Part shown: piece after piece, positions 16,910 to 25,379 of the stretch | Position numbering within the stretch: the first letter of the stretch is position 1 | Layout: each line of letters starts with the position of its first letter | NCBI RefSeq assembly: GCF_016908975.1 | Contig: NZ_JAFBEX010000001.1 | Span: 310,001 to 374,000, forward strand | Reading direction: 5' to 3' | Length of the DNA: 64,000 bases | From: Neobacillus cucumis | GTDB taxonomy: Bacteria; Bacillota; Bacilli; Bacillales; Cytobacillaceae | The notes under the pieces: model-generated | Database searches by the model: none | What the model saw: only the letters and a program-made list of their open reading frames with translations | Told to the model about the DNA's origin: nothing | Translations under genes and position numbers: made by a program

Positions 16910-17791
16910 TTACTTAAACTTCATTTTATACTGAGCCTGGAATGTTTCTCCTGATTCAAGCACATTCACTCCAAATTTCTCCTTCAGATTCCCTGATGTA
17001 TAATAGGTATCAGCAATACCATACCATGGCTCAATGCAAACAAATGGAGCCATAGTCCCCTCTGCTTCCATATACTTCGACCAAATTCCAACAAAAGGAA
17101 ATCCATCAAACATGACTTCTACACCATGACTTGATTGATTTGATTCTAGCGTAATTTTATCGATATTACTGTAAACAAGAGCGTCATTTACAAATAGAGA
17201 AGCAGTGAGTGGAATCGTCGAAATATCACTCGCATCCCCTTTCTCATGAATAAGAGAATTCTTTAGCTCATATTCCATCACACTCTTATTTTCAGCAGGA
17301 GTAAAGTTCAATCTGTAGTCCTCAATGGTTTCATTTTCTAAAAGCGGCAGCCTAAATGCGGGATGAGCACCAATCGAAAAATACATTTCTTCCTTATTTT
17401 CATTCACAATTTCCCATTGAACAACCAGTGATTCTTCATTGAGTATATAACGAATAATCGCTTTAAATTCGTAAGGATACACTTCCAGGTAACGTCCAGC
17501 AGACTCAAACACAAAAGAAACATCTGCTGCTGTTTGCTTTTGCACCTCAAATACAACGTCACGTAAAAAGCCATGTTGTGACATCTCATAGACCTTTCCA
17601 TTAAGTTCATATCGGTCTTCTTTTAAACGCCCTACAATCGGAAATAAGACCGGCGAGACGCGTCCCCAGTAGGCGCTATCCCCTGTCCACATATAGTCTA
17701 GCCCATTTTTCTTATGCTTTACCGATCGTACTTCGGCTCCATTACTTGCTATCCCTACCTTCAGCCAATCATTTTCAATTTCAATCATCAT
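16910..17791 (-). CDS. Aldose 1-epimerase family protein (LacX-like)
   Basis: A 293-residue galactose-mutarotase-like beta-sandwich protein. Visible: the N-terminal IENDWLKVGIASNGAEVRSV, then YMWTGDSAYWGRVSPVLFPI, GRLKEDRY, the catalytic-histidine regions QHGFLRD and SIGAHPAFRLPL, and the C-terminal CIEPWYGIADT glutamate region. This subfamily converts anomers of aldoses or modified hexoses in the cytosol. The first of two ATGs is at 17791, after GAGGGA. It has no neighbouring sugar genes on its strand. Confidence 0.85.
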   Translation of the reverse strand: MMIEIENDWLKVGIASNGAEVRSVKHKKNGLDYMWTGDSAYWGRVSPVLFPIVGRLKEDRYELNGKVYEMSQHGFLRDVVFEVQKQTAADVSFVFESAGRYLEVYPYEFKAIIRYILNEESLVVQWEIVNENKEEMYFSIGAHPAFRLPLLENETIEDYRLNFTPAENKSVMEYELKNSLIHEKGDASDISTIPLTASLFVNDALVYSNIDKITLESNQSSHGVEVMFDGFPFVGIWSKYMEAEGTMAPFVCIEPWYGIADTYYTSGNLKEKFGVNVLESGETFQAQYKMKFK

Positions 17792-17951
17792 CTTAATTCC
17801 CTCTTCTCTATGGTCTGGAATGTCATACTTTTATTATACTGAAAGACTCCTCCCAAAAGAAAAGAGTCTATAATTTATCTTAAATCCCTGTAACCTTAAA
17901 TGCAAAATGCTTCTTTCGTTTACAATGAACATCCGCTGCCATAGCTGGAAT

Positions 17952-18011
17952 GGAAGCATGGGGACGGTTCTTCTGCTTCCAGAGAATCAAGAGAACCGTC
18001 CCCATGCTTCC
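17952..18011. repeat. REP-like long palindrome, copy 1 (GGGGACGGTTCT family)
   Basis: Perfect 20-bp arms GGAAGCATGGGGACGGTTCT (17952-17971) and its complement ending at 18011, separated by about 20 bases. It lies in the otherwise empty 318-base gap between the divergent mutarotase and HAD genes. The AGAACCGTCCCC core recurs at 49.2, 51.0 and 61.9 kb. Confidence 0.8.
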
Positions 18012-18109
18012 TTTATGTATGAGAGGAAAGGTTTGGAATAATTGAATATAGTCTGATTTTTTTATAGGATAAGGAAAGTGAAAAACTTTTTAGAAAAGAG
18101 GAATTAAGG

Positions 18110-18679
18110 ATGAATTTACTCTGGGATTTTGATGGCACCCTTTTTGATACATACCCAGCTCTTGTGGAGGGTTTCGTCAGTTTAAGTCAAAGAGACTTGG
18201 ATCGCACCGAGGTATTGAGATGGCTGAAAAAGGATTCCAAAACTGCCTTTAAGCATTACGGCATTTCTGAAGACCTGCGTGGTGAATACCAAAGATTATA
18301 TAATTTGCACTCTGTAAACAGCCTGCCTTTTGATGACGTTGAGAAGGTATTGGCAGCGGTCGATCAAAATGTTATTGTGACACATCGCGATAAAGAATCC
18401 ACCTTGATGCTGCTTGAGAAATTTGATTTATTAAAATATTTTCAAGAAGTCGTTTCCGTTGAAGAGCAAGGATTTACTAGGAAGCCGCATACCGCTTCCT
18501 ATGAATATATTCTAAAGTCTCGCCATATTGATTTGGTGGTGGGAGACCGAGATCTAGATTTAATTCCTGCTCGTAATCTCAACATAAAGACAGTGGCTTT
18601 TCAAAATCCAAACATTGCTGCAGATTTCCACCTTGTTAATTATGCAGATTTTATCCCGAAGGTATTAAATCAATTATAA
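18110..18679 (+). CDS. HAD family hydrolase (phosphoglycolate phosphatase-like)
   Basis: A 189-residue cytosolic HAD-superfamily subfamily IA phosphatase. Motif I is WDFDGTLFDT at the N-terminus, motif II VIVTHRDK, motif III lysine in GFTRKPHTASY, and motif IV VVGDRDLDLIPARN. A small helical cap lies between motifs I and II. The substrate is unknown, probably a small phosphomonoester. ATG at 18110 follows AGAGGAATTAAGG. Single gene. Confidence 0.85.
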   Translation: MNLLWDFDGTLFDTYPALVEGFVSLSQRDLDRTEVLRWLKKDSKTAFKHYGISEDLRGEYQRLYNLHSVNSLPFDDVEKVLAAVDQNVIVTHRDKESTLMLLEKFDLLKYFQEVVSVEEQGFTRKPHTASYEYILKSRHIDLVVGDRDLDLIPARNLNIKTVAFQNPNIAADFHLVNYADFIPKVLNQL

Positions 18680-18696
18680 AGAGGTCAATCCCAATT

Positions 18697-18731
18697 AAAG
18701 GTTCTTCATACCTCTATGGAAGGGCCTTTTC
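18697..18731 (+). terminator. Probable terminator after the HAD gene
   Basis: Imperfect hairpin AAAGGTTCTTCATA / TATGGAAGGGCCTTTT 17 bases after the stop. Confidence 0.5.
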
Positions 18732-18799
18732 TACTAAGAATAATTCACATTCTGAAAGTACAAACTATCCCAAACTAATTGTCATCTGGGAGAAAAGTA

Positions 18800-19498
18800 A
18801 TGTCGGGATTTTTAGAAATTATTATTAGAACGATAACTGCTTTTATTATATTGTGGATATTTATCCATTTACTCGGGAAACAAACTATTTTTCAAAAAGC
18901 CTACCATCTATTTATTGCTACGATTACGATGGGTACAATTGCAGGAAACTTAGCGTTTAATTATAAACTAAAATACCAATACTTTATCCTTTCCTTCGTC
19001 ATCATGGGTTCCGTTATTTTCGCCTTAAATCTCCTCGCTGTCAAAAGCAGGCGGCTTCGTGAACGGATAGCTGGAAAACCTACTACCCTCATTCAAGAGG
19101 GAAAAATTCTTGAAGACTCATTACAAAAAATTGGTTTTTCAATTGATTTGCTAAAACAAGCATTACGGGGAAAAGATGTCTTTAACATCGATGAAGTCGA
19201 GTGGGCGATTTTAGAAGTAAATGGGTCCCTGTCTGTTTTGAAAAAAGCAGAATATCAGGCTATTACCCTGAAGGATTTAAACATGAACCCTCCATCATAC
19301 CGAATTCCAATAGAATTGATCATGGATGGCAAGGTCTTGTCCTATAATCTCTCCAACTCCCCATACAACGAAGAATGGCTAAATACGGAACTAAGGAAAA
19401 GAAATATCCAAGTGTCCGAAATCGCCTATGCGGTCGTCGGGACAAAAGGAAATATATATATTGATTTATTTCAAGATCATCAGCAGCCATCAAAATAA
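18800..19498 (+). CDS. DUF421 family membrane protein (YetF/YrbG-like)
   Basis: A 232-residue protein with three N-terminal transmembrane helices (to about residue 80) and the conserved cytoplasmic DUF421 domain: GKPTTLIQEGKI, LRGKDVFNIDEVEWAILEVNG, SVLKKAEYQ. A short C-terminal extension follows (PIELIMDGKVLSYNL to AVVGTKGNIYIDLFQDH). Bacillus members are linked to spore or membrane maintenance, with no firm biochemical role. ATG at 18800 lies 7 bases after GGGAG; the frame is open 7 codons further to a TTG. Confidence 0.88.
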   Translation: MSGFLEIIIRTITAFIILWIFIHLLGKQTIFQKAYHLFIATITMGTIAGNLAFNYKLKYQYFILSFVIMGSVIFALNLLAVKSRRLRERIAGKPTTLIQEGKILEDSLQKIGFSIDLLKQALRGKDVFNIDEVEWAILEVNGSLSVLKKAEYQAITLKDLNMNPPSYRIPIELIMDGKVLSYNLSNSPYNEEWLNTELRKRNIQVSEIAYAVVGTKGNIYIDLFQDHQQPSK

Positions 19499-19611
19499 GA
19501 TGACTGCTATTATTTTCTATTAAGGACTTCCTAACTTCCCATTGTTTATACAAAACTGTTGTGAAAATAGGTATTTTATGATTCTATAAAATATGACTAG
19601 GGGGGTTTGAC

Positions 19612-20490
19612 TTGAGAGGGAAAATAAGACTCATCACGACCATGCTCATCTTTGGAAGCATTGGAGTTTTTGTCAAAAATATTGAAATGTCTTCAAGTGA
19701 AATTGCATTTTTAAGAGGGATAATCGGCAGCCTTTTTTTACTCGGTACGAGTATACTTGTAAAGCATAAACCATCGCTTAAATCACTAAAGCAAAATGCA
19801 CTTTTACTCTTATTATCTGGAGGGGCAATCGGTCTTAATTGGATTTTTTTGTTCGAATCCTATCGTTATACAACGATTTCTAACGCCACCATTTCCTATT
19901 ACTTTGCACCTATCTTTGTCATGATTCTAGCGCCCTGGGTGTTAAAAGAAAAACTAACACCCATTAAGATTGGATGCATTATAGCAGCTATGATTGGATT
20001 ATTCTTAATCGTAAACCCAGGAGGTGAGGGGCAAAATCACACTCTTGGTATTTTCTATGGTTTATTAGCAGCGGCACTATACGCTAGCGTAATCCTAATG
20101 AACAAATTTATTAAAAACTTATCTGGTTTTGAGATTACATTGGTCCAATTAATGGCGGCCGCCATTGTTCTCTTGCCTTATATTGGATGGCAGGGAAATC
20201 TTACTTTTTCAGGGCTAAACTCTACTTCTGTTATCTTTATCCTGATCCTTGGTATTGTTCATACAGGGCTTGCTTATTTTTTATATTTTACTTCGATACA
20301 AGATTTAAAGGTCTCCACTATCGCCGTTCTAAGTTATATTGACCCGATATCGGCTGTCATTATCGCCGCTATTTTCTTGGGTGAAAATATGACGGTATTT
20401 CAAATGATTGGTGGTATTCTGATACTCGGATCAACCTTTCTAAGTGAAAAACTAGAGCTAAAAATCAAGACTCCCACTACGACTCCTTAA
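19612..20490 (+). CDS. DMT (EamA) family transporter
   Basis: A 292-residue transporter with ten hydrophobic segments arranged as two EamA repeats (first repeat to about residue 140 with ATISYYFAPIFVMILAPWVLKEKL, second with KVSTIAVLSYIDPISAVIIAAIFLGENM). Family members export or import small metabolites; the substrate is unknown. TTG at 19612 follows GGGGGG by 6 bases. The terminator that follows overlaps the stop codon. Confidence 0.88.
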   Translation: MRGKIRLITTMLIFGSIGVFVKNIEMSSSEIAFLRGIIGSLFLLGTSILVKHKPSLKSLKQNALLLLLSGGAIGLNWIFLFESYRYTTISNATISYYFAPIFVMILAPWVLKEKLTPIKIGCIIAAMIGLFLIVNPGGEGQNHTLGIFYGLLAAALYASVILMNKFIKNLSGFEITLVQLMAAAIVLLPYIGWQGNLTFSGLNSTSVIFILILGIVHTGLAYFLYFTSIQDLKVSTIAVLSYIDPISAVIIAAIFLGENMTVFQMIGGILILGSTFLSEKLELKIKTPTTTP

Positions 20491-20508
20491 TGGGAGTCTT
20501 TTATATTT
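20467..20508 (+). terminator. Intrinsic terminator overlapping the DMT gene stop
   Basis: AAGACTCCCA and TGGGAGTCTT with a 14-base loop containing the TAA stop, then a T-rich tail. Confidence 0.8.
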
Positions 20509-20515
20509 GTATTTC

Positions 20516-20590
20516 ATTAAACGTTTGTTTAGTTTCACCATCCCTTTTTTATCAACGTGTCTAGAGGTTTAATTAAACGTTTGTTTAGTT
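20516..20590. promoter_or_regulatory. Pair of identical TAAAC-N4-GTTTA operators
   Basis: The 19-base sequence ATTAAACGTTTGTTTAGTT occurs identically at 20516-20534 and 20572-20590, 56 bp apart. Each contains the palindrome TAAAC-GTTT-GTTTA typical of TetR- or MarR-type operators. They lie upstream of the doxX duplicate pair; the cognate regulator is not identifiable in the window. Confidence 0.6.
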
Positions 20591-20693
20591 CCTTTCTATT
20601 TTTGTATAAAGGTTGTTCAAAATATTGTAAAAACATTTCGAACAAACTTTGAACTTATCACTATAGCCATGTTACTAAAGTGAGAAAAGGATA

Positions 20694-20906
20694 ACTGCAG
20701 CTGCATTCTTTGGTCTAGTGATGAACTTTACTTTCTTCCTTGCAGGAACTGTATCTCACAACCCTAGAGACATTTTCTTAGGCTTCATCATCTTAACTGC
20801 TGGTTATAACGCTGGTAGAATTGGTTTAGACCGTTGGGTTGTTCCTTTCTTCAGAAAAATGGCTAAAAAAGAAATTGATAATCCAAAACATAAAGCAACT
20901 GCTTAA
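20694..20906 (+). pseudogene. 5'-deleted duplicate of the doxX gene
   Basis: From 20694 the sequence encodes [20 protein letters not shown] and continues through [14 protein letters not shown], nearly identical to the C-terminal third of the intact DoxX protein starting at 21125; the last 15 residues differ (MAKKEIDNPKHKATA here). The upstream 20611-20690 segment is homologous to the leader of the intact gene (20985-21062). So promoter and 3' end remain and about two thirds of the coding region is gone. No start codon in the remnant has a Shine-Dalgarno at proper distance. Confidence 0.8.
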
Positions 20907-20916
20907 CATAACAGGT

Positions 20917-20949
20917 AAAGACGATTCGGAGCTCCGGATCGTCTTTTTA
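20917..20949 (+). terminator. Intrinsic terminator of the broken doxX copy
   Basis: AAAGACGATTCGGAG and CTCCGGATCGTCTTT form a nearly loopless hairpin followed by TT. The intact copy has a homologous terminator at 21651. Confidence 0.85.
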
Positions 20950-21124
20950 TTTCTGGAATTCTTCTTACAAAACAGTAGATTTTAGGAAGTTCATAATTCT
21001 GTAAAAACATTTCGAACAAACTTTGAACTTCTCCCTATTGCCATGTTTTTTAAGTGAAAAAGGAATATAGTAGAACCATAAAGAACAAACAAATAAACAA
21101 AGAAAAAGAAGGGTGGAATCATTC

Positions 21125-21643
21125 ATGTTTAACAAATTTTTAAGAGAGAATAAAATTTCTGCAGTGATCTTAACTGTATTACGTTTATATCTTGGATACT
21201 CTTGGATCACAGCTGGTATTGGTAAATTAACAAGCGGCGGATTTGATGCTTCTGGCTTCATAAAAGGAGCCATTGCCAATCCAGTAAAAGGTCCAGATGG
21301 TGCAGTGGTATTTAGCTGGTATGTGGACTTCTTAAAACATTTTGCACTTCCAAATATTGATGTGTTTAACATAATCGTACCTGTTGGGGAAACATTAATC
21401 GGTTTAGGCTTAATCTTAGGCTGCTTAACTACTGCAGCAGCATTCTTTGGTCTAGTGATGAACTTTACTTTCTTCCTTGCAGGGACTGTATCTCACAACC
21501 CTAGAGACATCTTCTTAGGCTTCATCATCTTAACTGCTGGCTATAACGCGGGTAGAATTGGTTTAGACCGTTGGGTTGTTCCTTTCTTTAGAAAATTAAG
21601 CAACAAAAATGCTGATGTTGAGAAATCTAAAGCTACAATATAA
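21125..21643 (+). CDS. DoxX family membrane protein
   Basis: A 172-residue integral membrane protein with four hydrophobic segments: [52 protein letters not shown] and [19 protein letters not shown]. The DoxX/DoxD family includes thiosulfate:quinone oxidoreductase small subunits and stress-induced proteins such as CatD and MhqP of Bacillus. Which role applies is not visible. ATG at 21125 lies 8 bases after AAGGGTGG. It is the intact copy of a tandem duplication with its own terminator. Confidence 0.85.
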   Translation: MFNKFLRENKISAVILTVLRLYLGYSWITAGIGKLTSGGFDASGFIKGAIANPVKGPDGAVVFSWYVDFLKHFALPNIDVFNIIVPVGETLIGLGLILGCLTTAAAFFGLVMNFTFFLAGTVSHNPRDIFLGFIILTAGYNAGRIGLDRWVVPFFRKLSNKNADVEKSKATI

Positions 21644-21650
21644 AACAGAT

Positions 21651-21687
21651 TAAAAGACGATTCGGGAATTCCGAATCGTCTTTTTTA
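21651..21687 (+). terminator. Intrinsic terminator of doxX
   Basis: AAAAGACGATTCGGGAATTC-type perfect palindrome (arms AAAAGACGATTCGG and CCGAATCGTCTTTT) followed by TT. Confidence 0.9.
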
Positions 21688-21689
21688 TT

Positions 21690-22121
21690 ATTTATTAAAT
21701 CAGTCCCATACGAGTTGTCGATGGCACATAGCCATTCGCCCTGTTGATTTTTCTTAAATAAATATGTTGCCCTTCTGGCTTGGTCACACTTCTTAATAAA
21801 ATATTTTAATTCATGTTCCTAATTGATTCCCACCCCTATTTTAAATGCTTTCATATTATTTTAATAAACAATTAATATGCCCATAACAATTAAGACACAC
21901 TTTGTTAATATTGATGCTTTAAACTTTTTGTTAGTGGGGGCAGCATGCGTGGCTGCCATGGTATTGGGCGTAGGCGGAGCCGGTACATAGAAGGGATGGC
22001 AGGATTATCTGACTTTTTTCAATCCCTATATTTTTTCTACTATCATTTCGAATTCTTTTGATATGTTTCACTTGTAAAATGACGACACCATGACATTCAA
22101 TTCTATATGACCTTTTGTTTA
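21690..22121. other. Intergenic region with gene remnant and GC-rich island
   Basis: About 430 bases with no intact gene. The minus strand at about 21690-21810 reads as a protein-like stretch without a start ([20 protein letters not shown], then [14 protein letters not shown]), perhaps the end of a decayed small gene. On the plus strand 21929-22000 is sharply GC-richer than its surroundings and closes a 37-codon frame from ATG 21877 ending VGAACVAAMVLGVGGAGT, but this has no ribosome binding site. Confidence 0.4.
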
Positions 22122-22158
22122 AGCTTGCTTAAATATTTTCTGCAGCTTTAAGCAAGCT
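22122..22158 (+). promoter_or_regulatory. Perfect hairpin just upstream of a small gene's Shine-Dalgarno
   Basis: AGCTTGCTTAAA and TTTAAGCAAGCT, perfect 12-bp arms with a 13-base loop, end 5 bases before the GGAGGTG that serves the gene at 22182. No T run follows, so it is more likely a leader element or mRNA stabiliser than a terminator. Confidence 0.5.
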
Positions 22159-22181
22159 ATAAATGGAGGTGAATGAAACCT

Positions 22182-22346
22182 ATGGAAAAAGCAGACATCG
22201 ATGGAGGAAATCAAATGAAGTATAGTATCTGGGATACTGCTACAGACGAAAACCTTGACATTACCAAAGCAAACATCACTTCTGCATTAAGCGATACTAA
22301 CCTAGAATCAAAATTAAATCATCGTAAAGACGAAAAGCAACCATAA
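22182..22346 (+). CDS. Small hypothetical protein (54 residues)
   Basis: MEKADIDGGNQMKYSIWDTA and onward is a soluble, acidic small protein with no recognised family. GGAGGTGA precedes it, but the ATG at 22182 is 12 bases away and another in-frame ATG at 22173 is only 3 bases away, so the exact start is open. It has a perfect upstream hairpin and its own terminator overlapping its 3' end, which together support a real transcribed unit. Confidence 0.6.
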   Translation: MEKADIDGGNQMKYSIWDTATDENLDITKANITSALSDTNLESKLNHRKDEKQP

Positions 22347-22365
22347 AAGGTTGCTTTATTTTTTT
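22334..22365 (+). terminator. Intrinsic terminator of the small gene
   Basis: AAAGCAACC-ataaaa-GGTTGCTTT followed by ATTTTTTT, overlapping the last codons of the gene at 22182. Confidence 0.85.
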
Positions 22366-22471
22366 CTAGTAATTCCCTAGTTTATTTTTGTTTTTACCAA
22401 TGAGGTTTAAATTCCCAATAATAAACAAAACTAATGAATATTAAACCTAATAAAATAGGAGTTAAATTTGA

Positions 22472-23034
22472 ATTAATCAATTAGCTTTAAACTATACTAT
22501 TTTATTCATTGCCCTTATCTTTAATACTGTAGGATGCTATTTAATTCTAAGGAAAAATCCACTGCGTTATGGCATGGTTTTAATCATAAGTTTGACGTTA
22601 CATCATGTTTATGCCTCTCGTTTTATTTCATGGACTTTTATCGATTTGTCCTCCCTCTTCCACTTGTTCTTCCAGTTGTTTCCATAAGCTACAGCTTCTT
22701 TGCGTTGTTTATAATTAGGTATAGACCTATATAAGGACCTTGCCATTTTTCTTTATTACACTTACATTAATTTTTTCAATCGAAGTTTTTCTAAAAGACT
22801 ATGCAGGATTTATTAGATTTAAAAATGGCTGGGATTACTGGGACTCCTATTCACTATATTGGGTTTTTATCAGATTATTTGACCATATTGGTGAATATTT
22901 TACCTTTGAAATTCAGTAACCCTATTAGGTCAGACACCATAAAGTACTGGGGGCTCTTCTTTGGTGTAGTCATTTATTCCTGTATAGGAATTTATATTTT
23001 ATATCGAGTTCGAGTATTATTGCTTAACCTTTAA
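22472..23034 (+). pseudogene. Frameshifted membrane protein gene (CBO0543-like)
   Basis: Three frames together give one hydrophobic protein. Frame 1 (from about 22472) reads ALNYTILFIALIFNTVGCYL, then ILRKNPLRYGM and SRFISWTF. The frame that follows reads FMDFYRFVLPLPLVLPVVSI; a third reads YAGFIRFKNGWDYWDSYSLY, then WVFIRLFDHIG; the last returns to SNPIRSDTIKYWGLFFGVVI and stops at 23034. The NGWDYWDSY segment is characteristic, as I remember it, of the CBO0543 family of bacillar membrane proteins. At least two frameshifts and a non-ATG start make it non-functional. AGGAG precedes it by 10 bases. Its 3' end overlaps the convergent gene. Confidence 0.65.
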
Positions 23035-23664
23035 CCCCAACAAGGAAGAGAACACGATTGCTTGCTCAGGTGAGACTTCACAACCAGCCAGACTTTCGAT
23101 CGCAACATTAAGCTTTTCAAATCGGCAAGTACTAATATCAATGCCTTTCAACAACGTCTGCTCAAAATGAACATCATTTAGGTCACATTCAGTAAACTTT
23201 ACTTTGTTAAGTTTAGTATCATAAAAGTTTGCGCTCTTCAATGTACTCTGCTCAAAAATAACCTGTTTTAATTTAGCATCAACAAACTCACTGAAATTTA
23301 CCAAGCAATTGTCAAACGTAACATTTCCCAGATTTGCATCGGTAAAATCCACACCCATTAATTTGCAGTCCTTAAAGGTTACACGATGGATAACCCCTTC
23401 GGTAAAACAAGCATTAGATAAGTCACAATTTTCAAAAACAACATCTGTCATATCAATTCGATGTAATTTGGCATTGATAAAAGATACATGTTTGAAAACC
23501 ACTCCAAAAAAGATAACTCTATCTGCCTCGAACTCATCTACCTGTCCGTTTGAAATCAAGCAATTTATAAGCTGAGGGTCTTCTTCATAGTAAATATCCT
23601 CGAAATTTGCCTTCGCTAAGTTGGACGAGATTTTGGGAACTTCTATTTTAAAGCCTTTAGACAT
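23017..23664 (-). CDS. Pentapeptide repeat protein
   Basis: A 215-residue protein made largely of pentapeptide repeats from about residue 50 to 190 (VSFINAKLHRIDMTDVVFEN, CDLSNACF, CKLMGVDFTDANLGNVTFDN and so on), forming a right-handed quadrilateral beta-helix. A short non-repeat N-terminus (KGFKIEVPKISSNL) and a C-terminal cap are present. Function is unknown; some members mimic DNA and bind gyrase. ATG at 23664 follows AAGGGTG by 5 bases. Its last 18 bases overlap the opposite-strand pseudogene. Confidence 0.85.
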   Translation of the reverse strand: MSKGFKIEVPKISSNLAKANFEDIYYEEDPQLINCLISNGQVDEFEADRVIFFGVVFKHVSFINAKLHRIDMTDVVFENCDLSNACFTEGVIHRVTFKDCKLMGVDFTDANLGNVTFDNCLVNFSEFVDAKLKQVIFEQSTLKSANFYDTKLNKVKFTECDLNDVHFEQTLLKGIDISTCRFEKLNVAIESLAGCEVSPEQAIVFSSLLGLKVKQ

Positions 23665-23758
23665 AAGAACACCCTTTATTAAGTTATTTTTAAGTAACCA
23701 TACCACAAGTCAGCATTCTATAATAAGTCTTTTAATTTTGAAATAATTATGTCAAACG

Positions 23759-23790
23759 AAAAGAGATTGGAGGTCCTCCAATCTCTTTTT
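23759..23790 (-). terminator. Intrinsic terminator after the second MFS gene
   Basis: AAAGAGATTGGAGG-tc-CTCCAATCTCTTT, a perfect 14-bp stem followed on the minus strand by TTTTCG, 6 bases after the stop at 23796. Confidence 0.88.
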
Positions 23791-23795
23791 CCTAA

Positions 23796-25016
23796 TTAAC
23801 TCTCCGATAATGAACGAATTCTTCTTAATGAAGGAAACAAATACATCCAAATACCGGCAACAAGAATCGTCCCAACTCCGCCAATAAAGGCTGCTGGAAC
23901 CGTCCCCATAAGACCGGCCATCGTTCCTGACTCAAACTCACCAAGCTGATTGGAAGTCCCGATAAAAAGCGAGTTCACGGCATTCACCCGGCCGCGCATC
24001 TCGTCAGGCGTTTGCAGTTGTACGAGGGAAGAGCGAATGACTACGCTTATAACATCTGATCCCCCGATTAGTAGCAACGCAATTAAAGAAACAATCAAGT
24101 TTGATGAAATGGCAAACAACATCGTTGCCAAACCAAAAACCGCCAGAGCTCCAAACAATTTAAGTCCAATATTATTTTTAAGTGGATAATAAGCCAGCAC
24201 TAGCGATACTAATAAGGCCCCCACAGCTGGTGCGGTTCTCATTAATCCCAGCCCCCATGGTCCTGTACGCAAAATATCCTGTGCATATATAGGTAACAAT
24301 GCTGTCGCTCCACCAAGCAGCACCGCGAAAAGATCCAATGAAATTGTCCCTAGAATAACGGGATGGCGATAGATAAATTCTAGTCCAAGAAAAATCGAAC
24401 GAAATGAAACTGGCTCCGATTTTCGTACGAATTCATGTTCAGGACGAACCAGATAGGTAAGAATGGCTCCAATCAATAACGCGACAGTCGCTGTACTGTA
24501 AACATAAGAGGCTCCTAATGAAAAAAGCAAACCTCCTATCATTGGTCCTAAAATTTGCGAGGTTTGTCCAGCGGTTGTGATTAGGGAAATAGCTTGCTGA
24601 AGAATTTTATTTGGTACCAGTTGCGGCAAAAGTGCTGCCGAGGTTGGTCCTTCGAATGAACGGCAAGCCCCAAGTATGGCCGCTGCTACCAAAATTTGTT
24701 CACGTCCCAACCATCCGCTTAGATTTCCATATAAAAGCATTGCAGCAATAAAGCTTTCGATCATCAGACAAATGAACACTATTTTTCGACGGTCAAACTG
24801 GTCCGCAATCTGACCAACAACAAATGTTAGCAAAACCATCGGAATAAATTGGGCGAGACCCACTAACCCTAAACTGAAAGGATCATGCGTTAAGTCGTAC
24901 ATTTGCCATCCGATGGCAACAGACAGCATTTGGAATGAAGTGGATGCTAATATTCTTGAAATCCAATAGTTTCTAAAAGATGGTTCTCTAAAAAGTGATT
25001 CACCTGAATGAAGCAA
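23796..25016 (-). CDS. MFS transporter (EntS-like exporter)
   Basis: A 406-residue major facilitator with twelve hydrophobic segments. SFRNYWISRILASTSFQMLS, then GWQMYDLTHDPFSLGLVGLA, and GQIADQFDRRKIV in loop 2-3 are hallmarks of the MFS_3 / enterobactin-exporter type group. The loop TPDEMRGRVNAVNSLFIGTS is also typical. The substrate is unknown. TTG at 25016 is preferred: AAGGACGTG (8 of 9 to ideal) lies 8 bases upstream, whereas the in-frame GTG at 25028 is part of that Shine-Dalgarno. Confidence 0.85.
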   Translation of the reverse strand: MLHSGESLFREPSFRNYWISRILASTSFQMLSVAIGWQMYDLTHDPFSLGLVGLAQFIPMVLLTFVVGQIADQFDRRKIVFICLMIESFIAAMLLYGNLSGWLGREQILVAAAILGACRSFEGPTSAALLPQLVPNKILQQAISLITTAGQTSQILGPMIGGLLFSLGASYVYSTATVALLIGAILTYLVRPEHEFVRKSEPVSFRSIFLGLEFIYRHPVILGTISLDLFAVLLGGATALLPIYAQDILRTGPWGLGLMRTAPAVGALLVSLVLAYYPLKNNIGLKLFGALAVFGLATMLFAISSNLIVSLIALLLIGGSDVISVVIRSSLVQLQTPDEMRGRVNAVNSLFIGTSNQLGEFESGTMAGLMGTVPAAFIGGVGTILVAGIWMYLFPSLRRIRSLSES

Positions 25017-25028
25017 AACAAAATTCAC

Positions 25029-25379
25029 GTCCTTTTATTCAATTATAACTATAATTTTCTAGCGTCCATTATACTCCTTTTCTCGTCTGAATTCATTCCT
25101 TCCGTTCTTTAAGCAAATACAAAATAAGGTACCCTCTCAGAATTACCTACATCATTTCCTAAAATATATGCTTTTTCCTCAATTTTTAATTATTTCCATG
25201 GAAATCCAACATTTTTCCGCACAATTCAAATTATTTTCAAGCAAAATCCCCTTTATTATCCTCATTTTTGACCATTTTTTAAGCTATAATAATGAAATGG
25301 ATAATATATTTAAGACTCTATGAATATTTGAAACAATTAGGACTTGTTCATATAAAATAATTTTTCGAAAGGAGTTAGC
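25029..25379. other. AT-rich divergent intergenic region
   Basis: About 350 bases between the divergent MFS and cwlK genes. I see T-rich sequence, no convincing small gene, repeat or palindrome, and no confidently placed promoter. Confidence 0.5.
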
